Assembly (NCBI RefSeq): GCF_963675065.1
Contig: NZ_OY775906.1
Location: forward strand, 660,001-724,000
Length of the DNA: 64,000 nt
Reading direction: 5' to 3'
Source: an uncultured Draconibacterium sp.
GTDB taxonomy: Bacteria > Bacteroidota > Bacteroidia > Bacteroidales > Prolixibacteraceae
The notes under the pieces are model-generated. The model made no database searches. It was given only the letters and a program-made list of their open reading frames with translations, and was not told the origin of the DNA. Position numbers and translations under genes: made by a program. Shown piece after piece: positions 8,894-16,012 of this stretch. Each line of letters opens with the position of its first letter. The stretch's first letter is position 1.

Positions 8894-9589
8894 TTATTTA
8901 TTTGTAGTTGCATATTCGGCAATGGCTTTTGCATGTAGTTCAAGTGTGCTGAACAGCGGCTCTTTAAATTCATCCTGACTGATCAACAGAGGTATTTCGG
9001 TGCATCCCAAAATCATTCCTTCGGCACCTTTTTCAGCCAGTTTATTCATTATTGCCAGAAAACCGTTTTTTGTTTCCGGAAGAAAAATTTCTTTTAAAAG
9101 CTCGTTCATAATCGAGTTGTGGATAAATTCTCGTTCCTGTTTTTCGGGCACAATAACCTCAATATTATGCTTGGCTAATCGTGTTTTATAGAAGTCAAGT
9201 TCCATGGTCTCGCGCGTTCCCAACAATCCAACTTTTTTTATTCCTTTTGCATTTATGGCATCAGCTGTTGCATCGGCAATGTGCAAAATCGGAACATCAA
9301 TTTCAGTTTCTAACTGTTCGTAGGTAAAATGAAGGGTGTTGGCACAAAGAGCAATAAAATTGGCGCCGGCATTACATACCGTTTCGCTGGCTTTTTTTAC
9401 AATGGAATATACTCCTTCGCGATCGTTTTGCTGGTTGCAGGCATAAATGTCGCCGTAATTTACCGAGTACAAAATAATTTCAGGAAAGGTTAATCCGCCC
9501 TGGTTTTTGTTGACGGTTTCGTTAATAATCTTGTAGTATTCCTGCGACGATACCCAGCCGGTTCCTCCAACCAAACCTATTTTCTTCAT
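8894..9589 (-). CDS. Aspartate/glutamate racemase family protein
   Basis: A 231-residue cytosolic enzyme that begins MKKIGLVGGTGWVSSQEYYK. The ATG at 9589 is taken rather than a TTG eight codons upstream. The two catalytic cysteines of the family are visible: LCANTLHF (about residue 82) and GCTEIPLL (about residue 192), each in the expected setting, with the N-terminal GGTGW substrate loop. The family interconverts L- and D-aspartate or glutamate without cofactor; cluster features point to the aspartate racemase (RacD/YgeA-type) branch rather than MurI. D-amino acids made this way feed peptidoglycan or signalling. It is divergent from the U32 gene. Confidence 0.85.
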   Translation of the reverse strand: MKKIGLVGGTGWVSSQEYYKIINETVNKNQGGLTFPEIILYSVNYGDIYACNQQNDREGVYSIVKKASETVCNAGANFIALCANTLHFTYEQLETEIDVPILHIADATADAINAKGIKKVGLLGTRETMELDFYKTRLAKHNIEVIVPEKQEREFIHNSIMNELLKEIFLPETKNGFLAIMNKLAEKGAEGMILGCTEIPLLISQDEFKEPLFSTLELHAKAIAEYATTNK

Positions 9590-9653
9590 TTTGTTTAATT
9601 TTCTTCTTTTCAAAAGTGCTAATTTATTTGGGATAGTTAAAATTTATTATTGC

Positions 9654-9661
9654 TAATTTTG
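9654..9661 (+). promoter_or_regulatory. Bacteroidota -7 promoter element for the U32 gene
   Basis: TAATTTTG matches TAnnTTTG exactly and lies 15 nt before the ATG at 9676, giving a very short leader. No convincing TTG -33 element at the usual 19-21 nt spacing is present. Confidence 0.45.
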
Positions 9662-9675
9662 CGCGAAAATAGATT

Positions 9676-11652
9676 ATGCAAAAACCGGAACTTCTTTTAC
9701 CTGTTGGAAATCCAGAATCGTTTTATGCCGCTTTGCGTGGTGGAGCCGATGCAATTTTCCTGGGATTAAAACAATTTAACGCCCGCGGAAGGGCAAAGAA
9801 TTTTACCAACGGGCAACTGGTTACCATCCTTGATGAAACTAAAAAGAAGAACATTCAGGTTTACATTACCCTAAATACGGTGATCAAAAACAATGAGATT
9901 CCGGAGTTACTCGATTACCTGAATTTTTTAAACCAGGTTGGTGTTTACGGCGTGATCATTCAGGATTGGGGCGTTTTTTATATTGCGCGTATGTACTTCC
10001 CAAATTTAGTGTTGCATGCCAGCACACAGATGGGTATACATAATTCAACCGGCGCGAATTATGCGCATAAAAAGGGGATTGAACGTGTAGTTTTGGCTCG
10101 CGAACTTACACTACCGGAACTGACTAGAATATGCAAAAAAAGTAAGGTTGAAACCGAAGTATTTATTCATGGTGCACTGTGTTATTCTTTCTCAGGCATG
10201 TGTCTTTACAGCAGTTACGCCGGGGGCAGGGGAGCTAATCGCGGACTTTGTACACAGCCTTGCCGACGAACTTATACCGCTAAAAATGAGTATCAGTATC
10301 TCTTTAATTTAAAAGATAACCAGCAAATTGATTTGGTTAACCGATTTGCCAAAATGGGAGTGACGAGCTTAAAAGTTGAGGGACGCATGAAATCGGGTGA
10401 ATACACTTACCGTGTGGCACAAGCCTACCGAACGGTGCTTGACGAACCTGATCAATTGGAAAAAGCCAAAGAACTTTTGTCGCTTGATTTTGGACGCGAG
10501 AAAACCGCCTATTTTATGGGGAAAGATGTAAACGAAGCCATTTCTGAAAAAACGGTTGCAGGTGTTTTTCTTGGTAAAGTTGAGCGGATTAAAGGACAGA
10601 ATATATGGTTGTCGTCGAAAATGAATATTGAGCCGGGATTCCGTTTGCGTTTTCATATTCCGGGTACCGAAAAGCAGGAAACGGTGAAAGTGCGCGAAGT
10701 GGTTGACGAGAATGGTTTATTCAAAATTCATTCGGGCGGAAAACAGGTAAAACCACATAGCGAAGTTTATTTGGCGGGGATTAGCGATGTTAAATTCCCA
10801 TCGAAACTCGATGATTCGAATGCCCATTTTAAGCAGCTAAAATACGGACACAAACAAAAGATATTGAGTGCATTGAAAGGCAAAGAAAGTGGCCGAAAGG
10901 AAGAATTCTATTTTCGCATCAACTCGATGGAGTGGCTGAAAAAGATGAACCTGAATGAAATGGAAGGTTTGTTTTTGGCTTTTTCGAAGATTACATGGAG
11001 CCGCTTTGATCCGGAGGTGCCGTTTATCCAAAAGTTCAGGGAGAAAATATATATCGAACTGCCTAAGTTTATTCAGCAGGATGCCATACAATTTTACCGC
11101 GAGCTGATTGCCAAAATGGTAAAATGCGGATTACGTAACTTTGTGATCAGCCATATTTCTCAACTGGATCTGATTCCGCCAAAATGCCGCATTATTGCCA
11201 ACGAAAATGTATATGTTTTTAACGATGCCGCTGCCCGATTTATAAAAAGCGAAGGGGTAAGCCTGTTTTCTTATCCGCAGGAAATTGATTTTGAAACCCT
11301 GTTTTCACTATCGCATAAAGACGGAATTTTACCGGTTTATTTCCATCCCGAACTTTTTCATTCGCGAATGCCCATTGCCATGAAAAATGGGAGTGATGAG
11401 CTGGTGGATGATATGAACATTAAGTTACAACGTTTCCGCCGAAATGGTATTACATCAATTGTTCCACAGGTTCCGGTTTCCATTTCGCAATCGAAAAACA
11501 AATTGAAAAAGAATGGCTTTTACCGGTTTTTAATTGATTTAAGTTACGAACCGGTTTCAAAACACCGCGCAAAAACTGTTAAAAGCCGTATTCTGCGATC
11601 GGAACAAATCCAACCATCAAATAGCTTTAATTTTAATAAGGGATTGAAATAA
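9676..11652 (+). CDS. U32-family protein, RlhA/YdcP-like (tRNA/rRNA hydroxylation type)
   Basis: A 658-residue cytosolic protein. The N-terminal TIM-barrel-like U32 domain begins QKPELLLPVGNPESFYAALR and continues with the family signature EVFIHGALCYSFSGMCLYSS and RGANRGLCTQPCRR (about 165-200), which hold the four cysteines expected to bind a 4Fe-4S cluster. A C-terminal beta-rich extension (about 300-640) and the total length fit the long RlhA/YdcP branch rather than the short TrhP/YegQ type. In E. coli RlhA is needed for hydroxylation of a 23S rRNA cytidine; the older label 'collagenase-like peptidase' is not supported by any protease triad. It is followed by two hairpins and is convergent with rho. 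Confidence 0.82.
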   Translation: MQKPELLLPVGNPESFYAALRGGADAIFLGLKQFNARGRAKNFTNGQLVTILDETKKKNIQVYITLNTVIKNNEIPELLDYLNFLNQVGVYGVIIQDWGVFYIARMYFPNLVLHASTQMGIHNSTGANYAHKKGIERVVLARELTLPELTRICKKSKVETEVFIHGALCYSFSGMCLYSSYAGGRGANRGLCTQPCRRTYTAKNEYQYLFNLKDNQQIDLVNRFAKMGVTSLKVEGRMKSGEYTYRVAQAYRTVLDEPDQLEKAKELLSLDFGREKTAYFMGKDVNEAISEKTVAGVFLGKVERIKGQNIWLSSKMNIEPGFRLRFHIPGTEKQETVKVREVVDENGLFKIHSGGKQVKPHSEVYLAGISDVKFPSKLDDSNAHFKQLKYGHKQKILSALKGKESGRKEEFYFRINSMEWLKKMNLNEMEGLFLAFSKITWSRFDPEVPFIQKFREKIYIELPKFIQQDAIQFYRELIAKMVKCGLRNFVISHISQLDLIPPKCRIIANENVYVFNDAAARFIKSEGVSLFSYPQEIDFETLFSLSHKDGILPVYFHPELFHSRMPIAMKNGSDELVDDMNIKLQRFRRNGITSIVPQVPVSISQSKNKLKKNGFYRFLIDLSYEPVSKHRAKTVKSRILRSEQIQPSNSFNFNKGLK

Positions 11653-11683
11653 GGATGTCATCTTTTTAAAAGATGACATCCTT
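11651..11683 (+). terminator. Perfect hairpin after the U32 gene
   Basis: A 15-bp perfect inverted repeat (AAGGATGTCATCTTT arms) begins at the stop codon of the U32 gene. It lacks a long T-tract immediately after, but position and stability indicate an mRNA 3' end. Confidence 0.6.
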
Positions 11684-11703
11684 ATTGTTGAATTTTACGC
11701 AAT

Positions 11704-11738
11704 AAAAAAGCAGGTCCGAAACCGAACCTGCTTTTTTT
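11704..11738 (-). terminator. Bidirectional intrinsic terminator for rho and the U32 gene
   Basis: AAAAAAGCAGGT ... ACCTGCTTTTTTT forms a 12-bp stem with T-tracts on both strands, 20 nt beyond the rho stop codon. It can stop both converging transcripts. Confidence 0.8.
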
Positions 11739-11757
11739 ATGTAGTTGTTTTTATTTT

Positions 11758-13617
11758 CTATCCATCGTTCATCGATGCAAGGAATTCTTCGATACTTGCA
11801 GTACGCATTAATCTTGTTTTTATAAACTCCATTGCTTCCAGGGCGTTCATATCGCCAAGGTAGTTGCGTAATATCCACAGTTTGTCGAGAACCTCTTTCG
11901 AGAATAAAAGGTCTTCGCGGCGGGTACTCGATGTTGGAATATCCACAGAAGGGAAAATACGCTTGTTCGACAATTTTCTGTCGAGTTGCAGTTCCATGTT
12001 ACCGGTACCTTTAAACTCTTCAAAAATAACCTCGTCCATTTTCGATCCGGTTTCGGTAAGTGCCGTTGCCATAATCGTTAATGAACCACCTTCTTCAATG
12101 TTTCGTGCAGCACCGAAGAAACGTTTTGGTTTATGCAGCGCATTGGCGTCAACACCACCCGAAAGTACTTTCCCGGATGCCGGTTGAACGGTATTGTATG
12201 CACGGGCCAAACGTGTAATCGAGTCTAACAGGATAACCACATCGTGGCCACATTCGGTTAAACGTTTTGCTTTTTCCAGTACAATGTTTGCCACTTTTAC
12301 GTGTTTGTCTGCCGGCTCATCAAAAGTTGATGCAATTACCTCGGCATGTACGCTGCGTGCCATATCTGTAACCTCTTCCGGCCGTTCGTCGATCAATAAT
12401 ACGATCATGTAAACCTCAGGGTGGTTGGCTGCAATTGCATTGGCAATTTCCTTCAGCAGTACCGTTTTACCAGTTTTTGGCTGGGCAACAATCAAACCAC
12501 GCTGTCCTTTACCAATTGGCGCAAACATATCAACAACTCGTGTCGAAACGTTGTCGTGACCATTTCCGGTAAGGTTGAATTTTTCATCAGGAAATAAAGG
12601 AGTCAGGTGATCGAAAGGTACGCGGTCGCGAATAAATTCCGGGCTGCGTCCGTTAATCTCCAGAACTTTTATCAGTGGGAAATATTTTTCACCTTCTTTC
12701 GGCGGGCGAACTGTTCCTTTCACAGTATCACCGGTTTTCAGCCCAAAAAGTTTAATCTGCGATTGCGATACATAAATATCGTCGGGCGAGTTCAAATAAT
12801 TGAAATCCGACGAACGTAAGAAACCGTAACCATCTGCCAAAATCTCTAAAACACCAGTATTGTTAATAATACCTTCAAACTCGAATTGGCGCTGTTTTTG
12901 GCGATTTCCCTGCTGCTGGCCATGTTGTTGATTTCTATTTTGTGGTCTTTGACGGTCGTCTTTTCCGCCTGTATTTTGTCTTGGCTGATTCTGTTGATTC
13001 TGCTGGTTCTGCGAATGTCTTTGCTGACCACCACGTTGTTGTTGTTGTTGTTGTTGTTGTGGCTGCTCTTTCGCTAATTGAACTTTTACTTCAGGTTTCT
13101 GCTGCTCTTGTTTCTTTTCCTGAGTTTGTTGATTTTGCGGCTGTGGCTGAGGAGCTGTTTTTACTTCCTCAGGCTTGGCCTTCGCTTCAATATTTTGTTG
13201 CTTTGGTTCCGCAGCTGATTTTTCCTTGGTAAAACCTTTTATAATTGCTTTTATCTGGTCCTGACGCGTTTGAACTTTATCGTCAATTTTATCGCTTTGT
13301 TTCTTTCTCGGACCTGATCCCACTTTTTCACGTTTTACAGTCTCCACTCTTTGGCGAGGACGTTTTGAACGGCGTGGTTCATCGTCATCCATGTCGTTTC
13401 TGTCGGATTGTTTTTTTCGATTACCGGCTCCTCCTTTATCATCGTTAGGAGAATTCTTTTGGCCTTTGTTTTCAGCTTCAAGAACAGCCTGGGTATCTAA
13501 AATTTTATAAATAAGATCCTGTTTTTTGTAGGATTCTACACGTTTAATTTTGAGCTCTTTAGCGATCTCTTTTAATTCAGGAACAAGTTTCTTGTTCAGT
13601 TCTAAAATATCATACAT
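11758..13617 (-). CDS. rho: Transcription termination factor Rho with large disordered Gln/Asn-rich insertion
   Basis: A 619-residue protein; the ATG at 13617 begins MYDILELNKKLVPELKEIAK, a good Rho N-terminal helix bundle, whereas the longer open frame adds leader sequence. Between the N-terminal domain (1-50) and the cold-shock RNA-binding domain (about 245-325, YGFLRSSDFNY) lies about 190 residues of Lys/Arg/Gln/Asn-rich low complexity including eight or more consecutive Gln. The hexameric RNA helicase core follows: P-loop AQPKTGKT, Walker B VVILLDSITR, Q-loop region and R-loop GTGNMELQLDR. E. coli Rho is about 420 residues. In Bacteroides the corresponding insertion has been reported to drive phase separation. 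It has its own promoter and 3' terminator. Confidence 0.97.
   Translation of the reverse strand: MYDILELNKKLVPELKEIAKELKIKRVESYKKQDLIYKILDTQAVLEAENKGQKNSPNDDKGGAGNRKKQSDRNDMDDDEPRRSKRPRQRVETVKREKVGSGPRKKQSDKIDDKVQTRQDQIKAIIKGFTKEKSAAEPKQQNIEAKAKPEEVKTAPQPQPQNQQTQEKKQEQQKPEVKVQLAKEQPQQQQQQQQRGGQQRHSQNQQNQQNQPRQNTGGKDDRQRPQNRNQQHGQQQGNRQKQRQFEFEGIINNTGVLEILADGYGFLRSSDFNYLNSPDDIYVSQSQIKLFGLKTGDTVKGTVRPPKEGEKYFPLIKVLEINGRSPEFIRDRVPFDHLTPLFPDEKFNLTGNGHDNVSTRVVDMFAPIGKGQRGLIVAQPKTGKTVLLKEIANAIAANHPEVYMIVLLIDERPEEVTDMARSVHAEVIASTFDEPADKHVKVANIVLEKAKRLTECGHDVVILLDSITRLARAYNTVQPASGKVLSGGVDANALHKPKRFFGAARNIEEGGSLTIMATALTETGSKMDEVIFEEFKGTGNMELQLDRKLSNKRIFPSVDIPTSSTRREDLLFSKEVLDKLWILRNYLGDMNALEAMEFIKTRLMRTASIEEFLASMNDG
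13036..13059. repeat. (TTG)8 microsatellite inside rho
   Basis: Eight perfect tandem TTG triplets on the plus strand encode consecutive glutamines (CAA codons) in the disordered insertion of Rho. Triplet slippage would change length without shifting frame. Confidence 0.9.
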
Positions 13618-13953
13618 TATACTATTGTTATAACTTTTCTCGATTAATAATTGTTGAAAAAATACTTGGAACAATTGACGAGGAGGGTGATTTCTTTTGA
13701 AATCGACTGCAAGTATAAATAAATACCTGCTTGTAAACAAAAAATTGAAACTCTTTTTTCTTCCTCTTTCTTATTTTTAAGTAAAATTAAAACTTTTGGT
13801 TCGTTCGTAAAAATATATTTTCAAAAAACGATGCAATTTGCTCAGTAGAAAGTTCTGATTGTAAATACTATACGTTTAACAGGGACAAATTGTTTAACTT
13901 TATTTGAAGGAGTTTTCTCAAGAGGTTTAAAAAGTAGCAAAAAACAGAAGCTA
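13618..13953. other. Intergenic region with the rho leader
   Basis: 336 bp between the methyltransferase stop and the rho ATG, both genes reading leftwards. It holds the terminator hairpin at its right edge, the rho promoter near 13710-13740, and a predicted rho leader of roughly 85-90 nt. The rest is AT-rich with no open frame of note. Confidence 0.6.
13710..13740 (-). promoter_or_regulatory. rho promoter
   Basis: On the minus strand a -33 TTG (13740-13738) is followed after 20 nt by TATACTTG (13717-13710), seven of eight matches to TAnnTTTG. Transcription would start near 13703, leaving a leader of about 85 nt that could host the autogenous control usual for rho. Confidence 0.5.
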
Positions 13954-13956
13954 CTA
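13931..13956 (-). terminator. Terminator after methyltransferase gene
   Basis: On the minus strand AGTAGC-N11-GCTACT followed by TTTTT overlaps the stop codon of the methyltransferase gene, separating it from rho. Confidence 0.5.
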
Positions 13957-14547
13957 CTTAATTCCTTTTAGCCTGATAATTGACGCAAGACCGCGGTGGT
14001 AAAGGCCTTCATCGAGTTCTAGATCACTTTTATGTGTTGTTATTGAACTAAAATTTTTAAAGTCATTTTTTAACTCCTTTTCATCAAAAAGGAAGCTAAT
14101 ATCTTTAGGACCTCCGGTATTTCTGTTTATTTGCTCTTTAGAAAATCCTTCAAGTATAATCGTGCCTCCGGGTTTTAAATAGGCTGCTAATTTTTGGTGT
14201 ACTTTATTGCGCATATTGCCGGGCATATGGGCATATGTCAAACAGATACAATCGAAATGCTCTATTTCAAAATTTGCATTTGAATAATCAGTTATCAGGT
14301 AATTGATTGAAACGTTATGTTTATCAGCAAGAATAAGTGCTTTTCTTTGTCCTTCACTACTGGGATCAAAAGCTGTAACATTCCAGCCTAATGTTGCAGC
14401 GAACACTGCATTCCGTCCTTCTCCTTCTGCCGGAAATAATACTTTACCAGGTTGAAGATTTGGCAATTCCCGTTTCACAAATTCGTTCGGAGTTTCTCCG
14501 TATGCATATTCTGTTTCGCTGTATCTCTCGTTCCAAAAGTTGTTCAT
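13954..14547 (-). CDS. Class I SAM-dependent methyltransferase (TehB-like)
   Basis: A 197-residue soluble protein; the ATG at 14547 (MNNFWNERYSETEYAYGETP) is chosen over an upstream TTG. The opening FWNERYSETEYAYGETPN and the SAM-binding loop VLFPAEGEGRNAVFAA place it with the TehB / thiopurine-methyltransferase-like family, in which the usual DxGxGxG is replaced by an AEGEGRNA motif. Acidic loops at DPSS and the IILEGFSKEQ strand complete the Rossmann fold. Substrates of relatives include tellurite, selenite or small thiols; the present one is unknown. It is probably monocistronic: its own terminator follows. Confidence 0.8.
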   Translation of the reverse strand: MNNFWNERYSETEYAYGETPNEFVKRELPNLQPGKVLFPAEGEGRNAVFAATLGWNVTAFDPSSEGQRKALILADKHNVSINYLITDYSNANFEIEHFDCICLTYAHMPGNMRNKVHQKLAAYLKPGGTIILEGFSKEQINRNTGGPKDISFLFDEKELKNDFKNFSSITTHKSDLELDEGLYHRGLASIIRLKGIK

Positions 14548-14611
14548 TTTATTCTGATTTTTGATAATGTACAACATCTAGAACAATAAAAGGTTGAGAG
14601 GAATAATTGAG

Positions 14612-15538
14612 CTAATTTCCGGTAGTACAATATTGAACATTGAGTTCAATCGAGTAATATTTGTATTTCGTTAATGGTCCATAATAATAATATATTGGGG
14701 GATATGGAGCTAATGGATTCCCTCGATACACCTCATAAGCTTTGTCTCCTGGCTTCTTATAACCGATTATAACGACTTCAGGAGTATTACCAGAAAACAT
14801 CCAGTTTTGATCGAAGTAAAATCTGATATTTTGATCGATATAAGAAGCAGTACCGATTATCTCTCCATTATCAGCAACAATGTTTTCACTTGCTTTATTT
14901 ATGTCGTAATAGTAGGTTTCATTGATCATTTCGCCACAAAATGCGAAATGAGAAAAACAACCTCTTCCACCAACTGGAGTATAGATAGAATAGGAAATTG
15001 AATAACCGGGCATATCAGAAAGATAATATCCTTGGCTCCATGCAGATTCCAGTGCCCCTGTATTTGCGTTGATTACCACCGCATGTGCAAAGAGGTAGAT
15101 ATCATTTCCTTCCCCGAAATCGTAGTCTAAAGCAATTTCTTCTTTCGAAATATCAAACATGTATTCATTTTTGCCGGATGATTTATACGGAAACTTACCC
15201 GGGACTGGCATGTTTTTAATGTTGGAAGGAACTTCTCCAGGATCAGTGCCTATCCATAATTGTATCTCTTCAATTTCATAATTTGAGTTACCTGCAAATT
15301 TTACTATTAATGAGTTGGCATTGTTGCTTACTTTCATAGTTCCAACCTGTTCTTCATTTTTAAGTTGTAGCGGAAATTGTTCATCTATAGCCACACTTTT
15401 TAGGTAGGAATCTTCTGTGTCGTAACTTGTCTCCATGGGCTCAATTTCTTCTTCTGAGTTCATCAGGGCTACGTCGATACAACTCCAATAAAGAGTGCTC
15501 ATAATTAAAAACATTCCCAATAATACCTTCGTTTTCAT
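14612..15538 (-). CDS. Hypothetical lipoprotein
   Basis: A 308-residue protein; the ATG at 15538 gives MKTKVLLGMFLIMSTLYWSC, a lipoprotein signal peptide with the acylated cysteine at position 20 (relaxed lipobox WSC as often in this phylum), and is preferred to an upstream TTG. The mature region begins with an acidic linker (NSEEEIEPMETSYDTEDSY), then a beta-rich domain with LWIGTDPGEVPSNIKNMPV and a cysteine pair near CFSHFAFC and a terminal C. These features suggest a surface or periplasmic lipoprotein of unknown role. No family is recognised. A small gap with a possible decayed coding fragment lies upstream. Confidence 0.6.
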   Translation of the reverse strand: MKTKVLLGMFLIMSTLYWSCIDVALMNSEEEIEPMETSYDTEDSYLKSVAIDEQFPLQLKNEEQVGTMKVSNNANSLIVKFAGNSNYEIEEIQLWIGTDPGEVPSNIKNMPVPGKFPYKSSGKNEYMFDISKEEIALDYDFGEGNDIYLFAHAVVINANTGALESAWSQGYYLSDMPGYSISYSIYTPVGGRGCFSHFAFCGEMINETYYYDINKASENIVADNGEIIGTASYIDQNIRFYFDQNWMFSGNTPEVVIIGYKKPGDKAYEVYRGNPLAPYPPIYYYYGPLTKYKYYSIELNVQYCTTGN

Positions 15539-16012
15539 TGATTTAATTTTTGTTGTGTTTTTCAATAAAACATTGTCCTTTTGTGAGCCAGCTATTTCGA
15601 CTCATCTTGAACCTAAAAAGGGGTTGATTAAAAATCGGAAGTTACTGCCAGATTAGAAGTATTAGTTCCAACAGTAGTCTTTTGAAGCGTCCAAAACCCA
15701 AGACTATTACCTTCGTGATCACATTGTGTACTCGGAGTGATTAGAGTGAAATGTTCTAAAAATCAGTTCAATATATTGTTTTTGTAAATAGCCGGTATTT
15801 GATTCTACTCTAAAGTTTTTAACGATTAGATCGTAAATCCTTATGCATATTTGTTAAAAACTCGTTAAGCGCTTTGCTGTTGTGTATTGTAGACCTTTGA
15901 GGAAAATGCGAGAAAATGCAAAATTTCGAATGAATTTTGACGGTAAAAGTAGATCCCATACTACTAAATGAACATAATAAGGCATAATTGCTTATGCCTT
16001 ATTAGGCTTCTA
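15539..16012. other. Intergenic region with possible coding remnant
   Basis: 474 bp. A 44-codon open stretch without start codon reads leftwards from 15762 to a TAA at 15628-15630 and has amino-acid composition like an exported beta protein (see findings). The region 15766-15975 shows no feature. A terminator hairpin occupies 15976-16003. Confidence 0.5.
15976..16003 (-). terminator. Terminator of the FAD/Fe-S dehydrogenase gene
   Basis: AATAAGGCATAA-TTGC-TTATGCCTTATT is a perfect 12-bp stem with a 4-nt loop, starting 10 nt beyond the stop codon of the dehydrogenase gene. No strong T-tract follows. Confidence 0.6.

Noticed and set aside
8866..8973. Longer start for the secreted protein 8170-8865
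   Set aside because: It would overlap the racemase gene; the ATG at 8865 gives a canonical signal peptide.
9676..11652. Annotation as a collagenase-like peptidase
   Set aside because: No protease catalytic residues are seen; the conserved four cysteines and length fit the RNA-modification branch of U32.
12864..13232. Plus-strand open frames rich in Leu/Val opposite rho
   Set aside because: They are the antisense of the Gln/Asn/Lys-rich insertion (TTG and GTT repeats give Leu/Val), have no promoter and no family resemblance.
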